Positions 11,193 through 21,984 are shown, numbered from the stretch's first letter. The stretch is 64,000 nucleotides of DNA from Hypholoma sublateritium FD-334 SS-4 (GCA_000827495.1 KN817526.1:248001-312000), one strand, 5' to 3'. Numbers and translations: made by a program. Notes: generated by a model not told the origin, from the sequence alone.

Positions 11193-11858
11193 ATGGTGAG
11201 TTTCTTCAGCTCAGGAATGCTGTACTGGCGGTATACGCACCGTCTCTGCGAAGAATGTGGACGCTGGTCGCAAATTTAGGATGGATGCGCGTTTCGGCCT
11301 CTGGATGTCGTGTGGATGCCTACCCAACAAACAGCCGCTGATCTGCCTCCCTCTGCTAGACCAAGAAAAGAAGAAATGGCGGCCGTAACAAGAAGGGACG
11401 TGGCCACGTCACCTACATGCGCTGCTCGAACTGCTCGCGCTGCGTGGGCAAGGACAAGGCCATCAAGAGGTTCACCGTGAGGAACATGGTTGAGAGTGCT
11501 GCTGTCCGGGATATCAGCGAGGCTAGCGTCTACCCTGGTGCGTGTCCCCCCTTCTACCTCCGCGGAATGTGCTGTTAAATGCTGTCGGATTGCAGAATAC
11601 GTTATCCCCAAATTGTACATCAAAATTGCCTACTGTGTCTCATGCGCCATCCACTCCCATGGTGAGTTTTACAGTCTCGAAGAAATACTGCGTGTCTCAA
11701 TAGTCGCCTATTTTTCAGTTGTCCGCGTTCGCTCCCGTGAGGGCCGCCGCAACCGCGCTCCTCCCCCGCGCGTCAGGTGGAAGGACGGAAAGAAGGTCAA
11801 CCCCGCTGTTGCCGCTGCTGAGGACGCAAAGGCTTCAGCAGGTGCTGCCAAGGCCTAG
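11193..11858 (+). CDS. RPS26: 40S ribosomal protein eS26 (RPS26)
   Basis: Four exons (11193-11195, 11360-11537, 11596-11661, 11719-11858) encode 128 residues. The start [17 protein letters not shown], the zinc ligands in [15 protein letters not shown] and [13 protein letters not shown], and the Ala/Lys C-terminus are diagnostic for eS26, a small-subunit protein near the mRNA exit channel. The first coding exon is the ATG alone, followed by GTGAGT and a 164-nt intron, a layout seen in many ribosomal protein genes. I looked for a C/D snoRNA in that intron and saw no convincing box C. Confidence 0.96.
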
Positions 11859-12745
11859 ATCCTGTACTCTCCCGCAATACACATCACATTGCAATCGCAT
11901 CGCTTTCGTCTGACTGCAATCTGAGCTTACGTGCTGCAAGGAGCTGTATGATGCTCGTTCATATCTGTTCCATGTCTGCGAATAGCTCCTTCGAGCTATT
12001 TAAATGCTGCTCGTCGCGGCCAGGGATGGCTGTTTTTGTGGATGTCACACCCAAACAATCGCGCAGCTTGGAATATGCCGATGTTGATTCAACCCCAACC
12101 TTCATGTACTTCGTGTATCTGACTGGAACCTTCAACGTACTTATATGCCTTGTGAGAACGCACCGTGCTACGTCGTCTTGTGTCTGTCGAGTGTTATTTG
12201 ACTAAGCTTACCATTCGCGAGCAACCGCGCCAGTATTTTCGGCCGAAAAATTACAACTTCGAAAACGACCTCCCAATTGGTCTGACAGTAACTAAATTCG
12301 AAACTGGGTTTGCGGCGGTTATTGTTCGTACGGGAAAACGTTTCGACAGAAAATTTGATTGGAAGGAATGTGGCTTTCACTACTATCTAGAAATCCATCA
12401 TGGCCCTGAAACAAGGCTAGTGTTGCTAGCGAAAGCGAAGCCTGGGGTACACTCTCCGACGTCGTAAAAAGGAAGACCCGTCCTCGCTCACGTAGGCGAC
12501 TGGAAGGGGGGCAAAGCGTCGTAGAGGATACGAAGAAGAGAGAGCGCCGGGTTATATAGGAAGGCTTTCTTATTTGCACATGCTTGTATCCCAATGGCGA
12601 TGGCATTGTTAATGGCACGTGACATTACTGTGCCTTGCTGTGCGGTGTACCCATTTCTTGCGCCTTGCCCACCACCACACGCCCCCTTTACTTATATCGG
12701 TTTTGCACCCTAGACTCGACGGCAGCGCGCTTTGACAGCGCCAAC
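11859..12745. other. Intergenic, no supported gene
   Basis: An open frame at 12165-12467 (100 codons, plus strand) overlaps an equal-length minus frame, and neither shows family features, splice context or codon bias. Treated as non-coding. Confidence 0.45.
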
Positions 12746-14401
12746 ATGGAAGACAAATATATAGGGCTGATCCTCGCCCTATGCGGATCCATCGGCATTG
12801 GGTCCAGTTTTATTATCACCAAAAAGGTAGTAGCGTGCTCTCAAATCGGTCTTTATTTTGCTACTGAGGAATTTTGCTGACATTGATTTGGGGAAAACTT
12901 AGGGGTTGAACGACGCAGCACAAAACTCAAGCTATGGCTCGCAGGCATCTGACAATTTGGCGTATCTCAAAAATCCTATATGGTGGGCTGGGATGATAAC
13001 GAGTACGTGGCCAAGACTTAAAATTGCTCGTTTTCTCATCCTCCTATTTCTAGTGGTCGTTGGCGAAAGTGAGCACCCCTGACAGACCACTGGAAAGATC
13101 TTACAACTCCCCCTCAGTTGCCAACTTTGCTGCGTACACATTCGCACCGCCGATTCTCGTAACGCCGCTCGGAGCACTAAGTGTGCTGATTGGGTAGGAG
13201 CCTACAATTACCGCCTCTACTTTTAGCTAATGATTCGTACGCAGTGCCGTGCTTGCGTCGTTCCTTCTGGGTGAAGAACTGGGGCATCTCGGTCGGGTGG
13301 GGTGCACCCTGTGTTTGCTGGGCTCTCTCATCATCGTGCTACATGCGCCTGAGGACAAACCTATCAACACTGTCGACGAAATATTGCATTTTGCTATCCA
13401 GCCAGGTACGTCTACCCCAGTCCCTACCCCATTTCCTGGATTAATCATCCGCAGGCTTCCTCCTTTATTGCTTTTCCGTGCTTGTATTCACGCTCGTCAT
13501 GATTTATATCGTCGTCCCACGGTACGGACGTTCGAACCCAATCGTTTACATCTCCATCTGTTCCCTCGTCGGCTCCGTCTCCGTCATGGCGATCAAAGGC
13601 TTCGGCGTGGCCGTCAAGCTCACCTTTGCAGGCAACAACCAGTTCACGCATCCAAGCACATATGTTTTCATGATCGTGGTCGCGCTGTCAATTCTTGTTC
13701 AAATGAACTACTTCAACAAAGCCCTCGACACATTCTCCACTAACGTCGTCAACCCCCTCTACTACGTCGGCTTCTCGACATGCACCATCGTTGCCTCGCT
13801 CATCCTGTTCCAGGGCTTCAATACCCAGGACGCCTCAAATACCTTCTCCCTCTTAACCGGCTTCCTTGTCACCTTCCTCGGTGTACACCTTCTCAATCTA
13901 TCTCGCACGGCCGAGCCTCCGCTCGACCACGCAAACGGCCACTCTGCGCTGGAGACCGGGCTGATGAACCCGCGGCTGAGCCTGCAAGGGCGCATGTCGC
14001 TCGACGGCTGGAACGGGCCTCCCGACCGGGGGATGGACATCCACATGGGCGGCGTCGCCGGGCGCCACGGGCGCCAGAGCTCGCTGTACAAGGCGCAGAG
14101 CACGACGCTGTTCAATGCCTTCGAGGGCGAAGAGCCCGGTAGCGCGCGGCCGCATGCGAATGGGCACCGGCGGCAGCAGAGCAACGGCGAGCTGCGCCAG
14201 GTCGCGGAAGCCGACGAGTGGAGCGAGGACGACGACGGGAGCGACGAGCACACGCCGGTGCTGCGCAAGGGCGGCCTGCGGCGGCAGCAGCAGCACGCAA
14301 ACACGTCGAGCATCGCGCTGCCGCTGGGCAGTGCACGGAGCCACTCCCACTCGCCGACGCCCGACGCGGCGCTCACGGACGTGCGGATAACGCCACGCTG
14401 A
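12746..14401 (+). CDS. NIPA-like magnesium transporter
   Basis: Six exons (12746-12826, 12903-13002, 13054-13068, 13118-13193, 13245-13405, 13455-14401) give 459 residues of the NIPA/DUF803 magnesium-transporter family in the DMT superfamily. The signature start is YIGLILALCGSIGIGSSFII followed by KKGL. Other landmarks are WWAGM, FAPPILVTPLGALSVLIGAV, FLLGEELGHLGRVG, and a later SILVQMNYFNKALDTFST with VNPLYYVGF. About nine membrane helices fill residues 1-300. The 150-residue tail is cytosolic, rich in Gly, Arg, His and acidic residues. Exon 3 is only 15 nt, lying inside the MVVGE segment. In other eukaryotes these proteins move Mg2+ at the plasma membrane or endosomes. Confidence 0.93.
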
Positions 14402-14998
14402 GCAGCACGCCCACACGCCTCGCCGCGCGCTGCTTTTTAATTGCCGTGTCCGCTTTCTCGATGGCGCTCTCCCCTCCCCTTTCGTCTCTCCCTCCCTCGC
14501 CCACGGCTCGCCCCTCGCCAACCTCTAATAATCACCCGCGTGTCCCGTCCCCCACCCCCTACCCGCGCCCCGACTGCGGACTCCCACCCGTTCGCCGGCG
14601 CCGTACCGCCACAGCCGGCTCCGCGACAGGCCCAGGTGCCCACAGCCTGATGCGCCATATTTATAATCGCCTGTACCACGCGCCCCTCCCTACCCCGCCC
14701 CTGAGCCGCCGGGCCTACTGCCACTTACTACGACACGACGATACTACATATACACACATACCCGGACTTGATTAGTACCAGTATACATCTAATATTTCTC
14801 TGCCTCGCGCAAAGGGTGACAGCGGCGCGGGGGTGTAAAATACGGAGGATGTGCTCGAGCTGGAATTTTGATGATGCAACCTGTGTATATGAGGACTTCT
14901 GACGGAGTTGAACTCAGGCGACGTGTCCGCTGTCCGGTCACTGGTGGGCAGTAGGCACTGTGGGCACTGGAAGAAGTGCAACGATCTTCAACCATTTA
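14402..14998. other. C/T-rich 3' flank, no gene
   Basis: Pyrimidine-biased sequence (many CCCTCCC runs) follows the transporter gene. Frames across it are extensions or shadows without support. Confidence 0.45.
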
Positions 14999-15628
14999 CC
15001 AGTAACCAAACTTCAAAGTTCAAACTTCAAAGTAAGGCTCCAACCATATTATATGTGTATGCGACGAAAAGTGAAATTATACACATACAGTTAATAGTGT
15101 ATATTATACTGTTTATATACAGTATACAGTAAAAAAATACAGTTAGAAACAAGATAATTTTTAAGGCAGATTACCACCATTGTATAACTTCTGTCTGGTG
15201 GCTATAGCATATAGAGGAGTCAAACAGTCAACGAAAGAGCATAAAAATGCCAANGAACTTCATCATCCGGCCCATGCTCGGTCCATTCCGGCCACCGGAC
15301 CATCGGATCAAAGCTGACAAATCATGATTCGTATGCCGCGAGCAGGTCCTGCCCCCTTCCCGCACACCCTTCGGTTGGATTTGCCTTCCCTTGCAGAAGG
15401 GAAAAGTACCATTGAAAAAACCAGGCAGGGAGTGTGTATTTTGGAAGTATTATGGCAAGATTCGTAAGATATTTCATCAACTGTATGTAACACTATATAT
15501 CATATCTATATGTGTATATCTGCATTTCGAGATTTTTGGCATACACATACACATATACATACAGAAAGAACCATATATATACACTATACATATAATATGG
15601 TTGGAGCCTTACTTCAAAGTTTAACTGG
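14999..15628. mobile_element. Putative non-autonomous element with ~35-bp inverted ends
   Basis: The block near 15023-15056 (CTTCAAAGTAAGGCTCCAACC then ATATTATATGT) recurs in reverse complement at about 15583-15620. Both arms begin with CCAGT at their outer edges (14999-15003; 15624-15628). The interior is AT-rich with no coding frame and contains one N (15254). No clear target duplication was found, so transposon identity is inferred from the inverted ends alone. Confidence 0.45.
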
Positions 15629-15672
15629 CAAATTCTTAGAAATTTCAAATTACTACCTGTAAGGTGCAAAAA

Positions 15673-15759
15673 TGGTTCAGCCCGGGGTCGAACCGGGGAC
15701 CTTCTGTGGGACCAACATCAAATGTGAGACAGAAATCATAACCACTAGACCACTGAACC
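15673..15759 (-). tRNA. tRNA-Val(CAC) with 14-nt intron
   Basis: On the minus strand the sequence folds as a full cloverleaf. It has acceptor GGTTCAG/CTGAACC, a D-arm with AGTGGTTA loop, anticodon stem TCTGT/ACAGA, and T-arm CCCGG-TTCGACC-CCGGG with discriminator A. The anticodon loop reads C-T-CAC-A followed by a 14-nt intron (TTTGATGTTGGTCC) at the canonical position after base 37. Internal A and B boxes (GGTCTAGTGGTTA-like; GGTTCGACC) are intact. Confidence 0.9.
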
Positions 15760-16007
15760 TGTAATAGTGCATTCCTGGTGCGTTCTCCCGGGCAGACCTA
15801 GTCTCCTTTACAGACTCCAATGGTACGTAGTATTGATGATAGTAGCTTGATAGTAGCGCCTAATGCAAGCCTAATGAACACATAAGGGTATGAGTTTTTT
15901 AAAAAAAATCTTGGTCTTTTTCCACTTTGATCCAGTCTGAGCGCGAGGGTACAGAGAGCCATACTTCACATTTTATTCATCGGCTTTTCCGCAGAAGTGG
16001 GTCATAT

Positions 16008-16175
16008 CAGGTCTATCTTCTTCATATTTCGTGTGCCGGCGCGCTCCTTCTTCGTCTCCTTCTAGCCAAGTATCAGAGTTATCTCGGTGCATTTCTCTTG
16101 TGTTCTGGTATCAGTTGTCGCGAGTCCATCCGATTCAGATATACGGAATACATATCCGCATACTCTGAGCGGTAC
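16008..16175 (-). pseudogene. AF-0: broken fragment of the AF family
   Basis: The minus strand matches two separated parts of the AF protein: VCGYVFR..SE.DGLATTD-like sequence and the ETKKER..TRNMKKID stretch. The roughly 35 residues between them are missing and an in-frame TAG replaces a codon before the ETKKE motif. No exon 1 or 2 is found upstream. A decayed copy at the distal edge of the array. Confidence 0.75.
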
Positions 16176-16676
16176 ATACAAAGAAGGAAGGGATCATCGC
16201 AGCTGCCAGCGACATCACCCATTGTTCTTCCGATGCCAGACAGACTCAGATGGGCGAATTGTAAGGCTCAAAATCATTGTCACGGTTCACTACGTTCGAA
16301 GTATGGCCAAAGTGGGCAACATCTGCTATGCTTTTATTGGCGTAATGGTTTCGACCCCGCGTATAACTCGTAACGTACATCCTGTGATAGCCACATAAGA
16401 ATAATACAAATTTCGCGGAGAAACTTCTTGCTTCCGCGTACCAATGACCATGGGCACGAAAATATTTGTATGTAGCGACGCGATGATGATACTATTTTGT
16501 TGACGGCGACCGACAATTTATCTACTCCGCAGGTTTAAGCCATTCTGGGGCTCCAAGCGCTCCCATCGGAATATTGAGAACCTTGTGGATTAATTCTATC
16601 TTCTTCATGTTCTTTGTCGCAATCCTGTCTTTCTTCGTCTCGTTTGAATCAAGTATTAGAGGGGCAACCAGATTTT

Positions 16677-16736
16677 TGCGTGCACTCGCGTGCATCATGC
16701 ACGCTGATGCACGCTAGTGCACGCTAATGCACGCAA
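16677..16736. repeat. TGCACGC short repeat block, left end
   Basis: Six or so copies of TGCACGC/CGTGCA spaced 9-10 bp, directly inside the left terminus of the 1668-bp element. Confidence 0.8.
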
Positions 16737-17310
16737 ATCTTGAACTGTGTCACAATGTGTCACAGGCCATCAAACCGCTTCTCGTCCTCTTCCAGGTACT
16801 TGAAAAGTGCGCGATGTATGCACAAGCCATCTTAAGGTTGTATTTTTAATATTAATATGTAATGTAGCATCACTGGGACCTACTTATGTAAATTGTTTTT
16901 GTAGTCAATAGCTCCGAGTCTTTTTAGGAGTTGTAATGTAGCATTGAAGACAATAAGTTGCCCGCAGCGTCAACTGGAACTTATCTACATGATACGCTAT
17001 GTGGGTTATGCCTTTATTACCTGGATACTTATAGATATCACTATCTACTGTAATTTTATGAATCAATCAATTATAATGTTGGGTAGAATAATACCGAGTT
17101 TGAACTAAGTACATCGTGTGAATTTGACTGTTTTATCGGGCAGGCAAGCTAATTCATGACGCAGTGCACTTCCATGGAGCCGGTGTATGTGGCACTAAGT
17201 GTGGAAGCTCTCGGTGACATAAACAGTATACTTAAAGTGAATTTACGATTAGGCGGTCATGTATACACTGTAAAAACATAGATGTTTTCAATGAAGTATT
17301 TGTCACGTAC

Positions 17311-17440
17311 ATGTCACGCGCACGCGACTGCACGCTACTGCACGCCACTGCACGCCACTGCACGCTACTGCACGCGAGGCGCGCGCTACTGCACGCGAGG
17401 TGCGCGCTACCGCACGCAAACTGCACGCTAATGCACGCAA
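17311..17440. repeat. TGCACGC short repeat block, internal
   Basis: About a dozen TGCACGC-type units, some extended to GCACGCGAGGCGCGCG, in the middle of the element. Units are shared with the terminal blocks. Confidence 0.75.
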
Positions 17441-18234
17441 GTTCTCTCAAGCATATATGACTGTATCTAGTGCTGTTATAGAATATAGAAAGAACTTCGC
17501 GCTGTGATGATTATTCTTAGGGATTTTCAAGTCACCTTGTCAAGAGTGCGCCACTTGGAAGAAAATGACGCATTCATCTTCGGATTCCTGCGATTTTATA
17601 AGTTCGAACACAGCCTTTTCTACCATTTATCATGAAATCCTGGAGAAAAGGTAAGCCTTCGGCTTGAAGATGGATCATGGATGCATGATTCACCGTTCAT
17701 TTGACTGAATATAGGAAATATGAAAAACTGATGACGTCGATGAACAAGGCTCTGCGCGAGCGCTTAATGCATGTTATCAACTCTCAATTTTCAATATATC
17801 AAAGCACGAGACTAATAGAGCATACCTACTAGACGAGGATGTGGAGCTCCGGCCAGAAACGGTGAATTCCGGTCCGCCTAATTCAGGAGGCATCGAGTCA
17901 AATTCACACGGTGCGCCGCCACAGAAACTCGATTCCTGCTGTATCTTGTTCCACAGCAACTGAAAGTTTTAATGGATATCATATGGATATACAAAACATT
18001 ACATAGACTATATTACAGCCAAAAGAGCTTGCTGCTGAACTCACACCGTACGTAGAAAATACTAAGTATATGGTGATGGTCAGCAAAGTTTCCGGTAACC
18101 GGCTAGCTCCGGCAGTAGCCCAACTTCACGTACCATATACACAAGCAGGAAGTTGACTACGACACTGTATTTACCATACTAATATTCCTACGCAGGAAGA
18201 CAGTTAACCCTAACGCGCCCAAATAATACAGGCA

Positions 18235-18313
18235 GTGCACGCTAATGCACGCTAATGCACGCTGATGCACGCTACTGCGCGCCAGCTGCACGCCGATGCA
18301 CGCTAGTGCACGC
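18235..18313. repeat. TGCACGC short repeat block, right end
   Basis: Eight units of the form TGCACGCTAA or TGCACGCTGA directly inside the right terminus of the element. Possibly transposase-binding sites. Confidence 0.8.
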
Positions 18314-18842
18314 AAAAAAACGTATGCCCGTATTAGAGCCTTTACGGTAGATTTCCACTTCAAGCGCTTTCCATTTTCGTCGATGAAATGTGTGCGAACC
18401 AACCAGAATGATACGCCACGGGGGCCCAGAGAGTTGACAATGTAGCCCCAGCCCTTGTCCGCGCGATTCATTGGAGAACCCTTGAGTTCAAGTAGAAGTT
18501 TCGGCGGAAGATATCCACATAATCTGAGCGGAGTAGGTCTGCCGTTTCTTTCTTGGGGTTCCCCTACAAGGCGCATTGCTGAGCGTAGCTGTATTTCGGT
18601 GGGCTCCGTGGCGCTCCAGAAACTCGGTATATCAACAGCGGCTGGTGCCATTGTGTTAAAGGAAGCGTGTTCCGAGGCCAGGTCGTCCTGTGGTCTGCTC
18701 GTATTCGGTCAAGATAACAGAGTTTATACAAATTTTACCAGTGAGTGGCTCACCTCATGATGTCATCCGTATCGTTGCTACCAAAGGAAGCTGTAAGCAC
18801 TGTACCGGTCTGAGGTTATACGAAGACGTACTTTGAGTCCAT

Positions 18843-19357
18843 GGTTAAAGTGACTGCCTGGTAGTCTATTACCCTCCGAAGTTCGAGGTTCGAACCTGAA
18901 ATTTATACGGTGGCAATTGGGTGGCATTCTGCCATAGCCACATTATACATAGTTATGTCAACTCTTGTCGTCCTCGGGACCCTGCCGTCTGGCTGTCTGA
19001 AACGATGGTCTCGGAGCGCGGGGTTGAGTCACATCTTCAGGTGGTATTCTATGGCGTTCCAGCATACCAAATAGCAGAGACAAGCGGCGTGGAGATAGTT
19101 CTCCCCCAAACCACCATCCTGAATCGCCGTCGGAAACGGCAGAAACTTTCAAACGTTTGATATTCCGCGCGTCTACAGCTCAAAAGCTTCGTCGTGTAGA
19201 ATAAAAGTAGAGCCTCTGATAGCTACTGGCATAACAATGATACAGAATTTACGTCGAAAACGTGCTTCTGCATGGCGTTGATAATGGACGAGAAGGGATT
19301 CAAATGTAACTACGCGATGATGATAAAAATTACAGTTGTCGGTGACCGACAATTCAT
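18843..19357. other. Spacer between AF-1 and AF-2
   Basis: No gene seen. The part from 19205 to 19357 is the 3' flank of AF-2 and is almost identical to 22180-22327 next to AF-5. A GTTCGAGGTTCGAACC motif near 18887 looks like a tRNA T-arm but no cloverleaf forms. Confidence 0.5.
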
Positions 19358-20049
19358 CTACTCCACAGGTATAAGCCACTCTGGCGCTCCAAGCGCTCCC
19401 ATAGGAATACCGAGAACTCTGTGGATCAACTCAATCTTCTTCATATTCCTCGTCGCCAGCCTTTCTTTCTTTGTCTCGTTCGAACCAAGTATCAGGGAGT
19501 TTGAGGTGCATTTCCACTTCGTCCGGTTTCCATGTTCGTCGAGAAAGTGTGTGCGGACCGGCCAGCATGATATCCCGCGTGGACCTAAAGTGTTAACAAC
19601 GTAGCTCCAGCCCCTGTCCGCGCGGGCCGCTGGAGATCCCTTTAATTCGGGAAACATGTTTCTCGAGTCCATCCAATGCAGAACATCAGATACACGGAAG
19701 ACATATCCGCAGACTCTGAGAGGAGTAGGCCTGCCGTTTGTTTGGGGTTCCCCTATGAGGCGCATTGCCGGGCGCAGTTTTATTTCCGTAGGTTCTGTAG
19801 CATCCCAGGGACTCGGCGGGCCACCGGCGGCTGGAGTGGTGAGAGGGAGAGCAGGTTTCGTAGTAAGGTCGTCCTGTGGTCTGAAGTTCGTGTTCGGTCA
19901 GGTAAGATCAACTACTAGTAGGCCTATAGGAAAGTCGGTGTCAAGTGAGTGGCTCACCTCATTCTGTCATCCGAATCGTTTCTAGAGTGGAAGGAAAATA
20001 AAATAAGAGCTGTGGATCTGGCTTAGTAAAAAACTCACTTCGAAATCAT
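19358..20049 (-). CDS. AF-2: intact array-family protein, 185 aa
   Basis: Exons on the minus strand are 20049-20039 (11 nt, M-I-S plus 2 nt), 19981-19958 (24 nt) and 19880-19358, joined in the same phase as all other copies. The protein starts MISKNDSDDRMRPQDD, continues through a Pro/Ala-rich linker and SPWDATEPTEIKLRPAMRL, then the conserved core GEPQTNG.PTPLRVCGYVFR, GWSYVVNTLGPRGISCWPVR, LILGSNETKKERLATRNMKK and ends PEWLIPVE. There is no signal peptide or membrane helix. The last third is a basic amphipathic helix. I do not recognise any described domain. Nearly identical to AF-5 except in one central patch. Function unknown; repeated Cys, Trp and Gly positions suggest a folded domain. 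Confidence 0.78.
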
Positions 20050-20137
20050 TTGTCGAGGTCGCTGCGCGGTATGTACGTCGCGCGTCGTAAAAGAGGTACT
20101 AGCCGGGCCGAATCATTCTTTAAGCATCAACAACGCG

Positions 20138-20143
20138 CACGTG
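20138..20143. promoter_or_regulatory. CACGTG box upstream of AF-2
   Basis: Palindromic E-box-type hexamer 89 bp upstream of the AF-2 start, in a context (CGCGCACGTGATATCAG) also found upstream of AF-5. bHLH factors bind this site in fungi. Confidence 0.5.
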
Positions 20144-20969
20144 ATATCAGTTCCGTCTCTCCGGAGTCGTCGATGGCCGTTTCTGCGCAACTCCCAACCT
20201 GCTCCTCGTCGGCCTGGCGTGTTACTACCGACCGAACGCTAGCCTTGACACTTATGTCTGCTTGCTTCTAATTATACTACCGCTTGGGACGCATCACCAC
20301 TTTGCTTGCATAGAAATTTATACGGCCCACCCGTTCGTGAGTCGTGACGTGCAGCCGTTGGCGTTGGCGTCCGACGTCCAATGTCCATGACTGTTCAATC
20401 CCGCCATCCTGAAAACCAGGTCACTTAGAAAACATGCCGTTAGTGAAGCGCACATGCAATCATGTCGTCTCAATCATTGCCTTTGCATCTACATTCGCTT
20501 GAACTTTGCTGTCTTACTATTACTCAAGAGATGTTACCGAACTGGACACCAGCGCTTACATAGACCGGCCGCTTTTCGCCGACCTGCTATCTTTTCCTTC
20601 ACCGCGTCCAGCTTCTGTCTGCGCGAAGTCTGCGCCGGCCTAGTATTCCAACGTCAACCCACCCAATATCTCGCTTGTGTTTGTCTTAAGTCTATGACTG
20701 CAGCTATGCTCGCGATATGATCTGCCGTGGGTTCTAGGTTTGACATGACTCATTCGTGTCCGGGTATATGGCGGTCGCTACTCATTCAGTAATAGGAGTT
20801 TCGCAGAGCCTCGATTGAGAATAGTGATGCTCGCACGCCTTCGTATCCGTAGTTATACAATACTACTGTTCATTTGTGTCGAAAGAAGAGACTTATATGT
20901 AAAGAGATTCATACATAGGTAACCATGTGATATGTAACGGTACTGTTTCTGTTAACGGTGACTGATGAT
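20144..20969. other. Spacer between AF-2 and AF-3
   Basis: No supported gene. Short phrases such as ATGTCTGCTTGCTT recall the degenerate repeat blocks at 27.2, 29.6 and 30.1 kb. Confidence 0.45.
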
Positions 20970-21631
20970 TTATCTATGTTCCGCAGGTATAAGCCATTCG
21001 GGGGGGCCAAGCGCTCTCATCGGGAGACCAAGGATTTTGTGGATCAATTCTACCTTCTTCATATTCCTTGCCTTTAGTCTTTCTTTATTTGTCTCGTTTG
21101 TCCCGAGTATCAAGGACTTTGCGGTGCATTTCCACTGCGTCTGCTTTCCATGTTCGTCGAGGAGATATGTGCGAACGAACCAACATGTTATCCCGCGCGG
21201 GCCTAAAGAGTGGATGATGTAACTCCAACCCATTTCCGCGCGATCCACTGAAGGGTCCTTGAGTTCGGGTATCAGCTGTTGCGATTCTACCCAATTCAAG
21301 ATATCACTGCGACGGAAGATATATCCGCATACTCTGAGTGGAGTGGGTGTGCCGTTTGTTTGGGGTTCGCCAACGAGGCGTACTGACGGGCGCAGCTGTA
21401 TTTCCATAGGCTCTGTCGCATTCCAGGGGCTTATACCACCAGCAGCCGGAGTAATGTCAGAGGGAGGCTGCTTGTCCTGTGGTCTGTTCGTATTTGGTCA
21501 GGTAAGATCACTTGCAGAGTTTGCTGGGTGGCTCACCTTGTCTCATCATTCGCATCGATGCTAGTGTTGAAAAAGTGGCATAAGCCCGAGTCATCAATCT
21601 GGATTACGTAAAACACTTACGTTGAATTCAT
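20970..21631 (-). CDS. AF-3: intact array-family protein, 182 aa
   Basis: Exons 21631-21621 (11 nt), 21560-21537 (24 nt) and 21483-20970 keep the family phases. The protein begins MNSTIDANDETRPQDKQ, has the shortened linker SDITPAAGGISPWNATEP, then the core RLVGEPQTNGTPTPLRVCGY, RRSDILNWVESQQLIPEL, GWSYIIHSLGPRGITCWFVR, LILGTNETNKERLKARNMKK and ends PEWLIPAEHR, three residues longer than its neighbours because the stop codon differs. It belongs with AF-1, AF-2 and AF-5 (subgroup with PEWL near the C-terminus). It is the most diverged intact member of that subgroup yet shows no stop or frameshift, which argues for constraint. Domain and function unknown. Confidence 0.77.
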
Positions 21632-21717
21632 TTGCCAAAGTCACCGTTCGTTGTAAGGAGAGAGTTACGATTACGACGCACAAATCCTCCTATAAAGCCT
21701 TCAGCGTCAACATCGTG

Positions 21718-21723
21718 CACGTG
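21718..21723. promoter_or_regulatory. CACGTG box upstream of AF-3
   Basis: The same hexamer 87 bp upstream of the start, within GTGCACGTGAGATCGTTCC. On the minus strand a TTTATAG element lies between it and the ATG. Confidence 0.45.
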
Positions 21724-21984
21724 AGATCGTTCCAAATGTGGATACCTAAGTATCCTGCGCCACTTGCAACCTGAGGTGCAGTTTAAAAAGGTTGCTAGAG
21801 TAGGCTGAGTAACGGGCGTTGCCGCTTGCCGGCCTTATGATTATTACATAGTGCTGTACTAATGCTAAGTATCTTCAACATAAATCGGCATTAAATACAT
21901 ATCTCACTTCGCACGGATCGCTGGTGGGGCTGCTTCGCTCGCTGATTGCGGAGAATGTACCATCTTGCCTGGGCCACGGGTGGT

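Larger units (their letters stand above)
16662..18329. mobile_element. Non-autonomous TIR element, 9-bp target duplication, TGCACGC subterminal repeats
   Basis: Outer ends are GGGCAACC...TTTTTGCGTGCAC (from 16662) and, in reverse complement, GGGCATACG TTTTTTTGCGTGCAC (from 18329). They are flanked by a perfect 9-bp repeat GTATTAGAG at 16653-16661 and 18330-18338. Because the insertion sits in an AF copy, the pre-insertion target can be inferred by comparison with intact paralogues. Arrays of TGCACGC lie just inside both ends and in the middle. No transposase frame exists in 1668 bp. A 9-bp duplication with GGG termini is most like Mutator-type elements, but the superfamily is not proven. Confidence 0.82.
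16522..18842 (-). pseudogene. AF-1: array family copy split by a 1668-bp insertion
   Basis: Exons 1 (18842-18832), 2 (18777-18754) and the start of exon 3 (from 18694) match the other copies in size and phase. Exon 3 runs to 18339, is interrupted by the element at 16662-18329, and resumes at 16652 with the conserved SNETKK and MKKIELIHKVL regions up to a TAG at 16522-16524. An in-frame deletion of about 12 residues (GYLPPKLLLELKG where relatives have GYVFRxSDI...LPELKG) predates or accompanies the damage. A hybrid frame continues into the element for about 55 codons, translating its TGCACGC repeats, and ends at 18157. Probably non-functional. Confidence 0.85.
19205..20150. repeat. Segmental duplication unit, copy A (AF-2 unit)
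   Basis: Direct repeat of 22180-23110: 3' flank (CTCTGATAGCTACTGGCATA), whole AF gene and promoter box are shared in the same order and orientation. Most of the length is almost identical; the central exon-3 patch is not. Confidence 0.8.

Noticed and set aside
11196..11359. snoRNA inside the first eS26 intron
   Set aside because: A CTGA box is present but no box C (RTGATGA) or H/ACA signature in the right place.
12165..12467. 100-codon plus-strand frame
   Set aside because: No upstream promoter logic or motif and an equal minus-strand frame overlaps it.
16677..18313. TGCACGC blocks as a CRISPR-like array
   Set aside because: Units are too short, lack unique spacers, and sit as subterminal repeats of a eukaryotic transposon.
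18875..18905. tRNA-like GAGGTTCGAACCT near 18887
   Set aside because: No complete cloverleaf on either strand.
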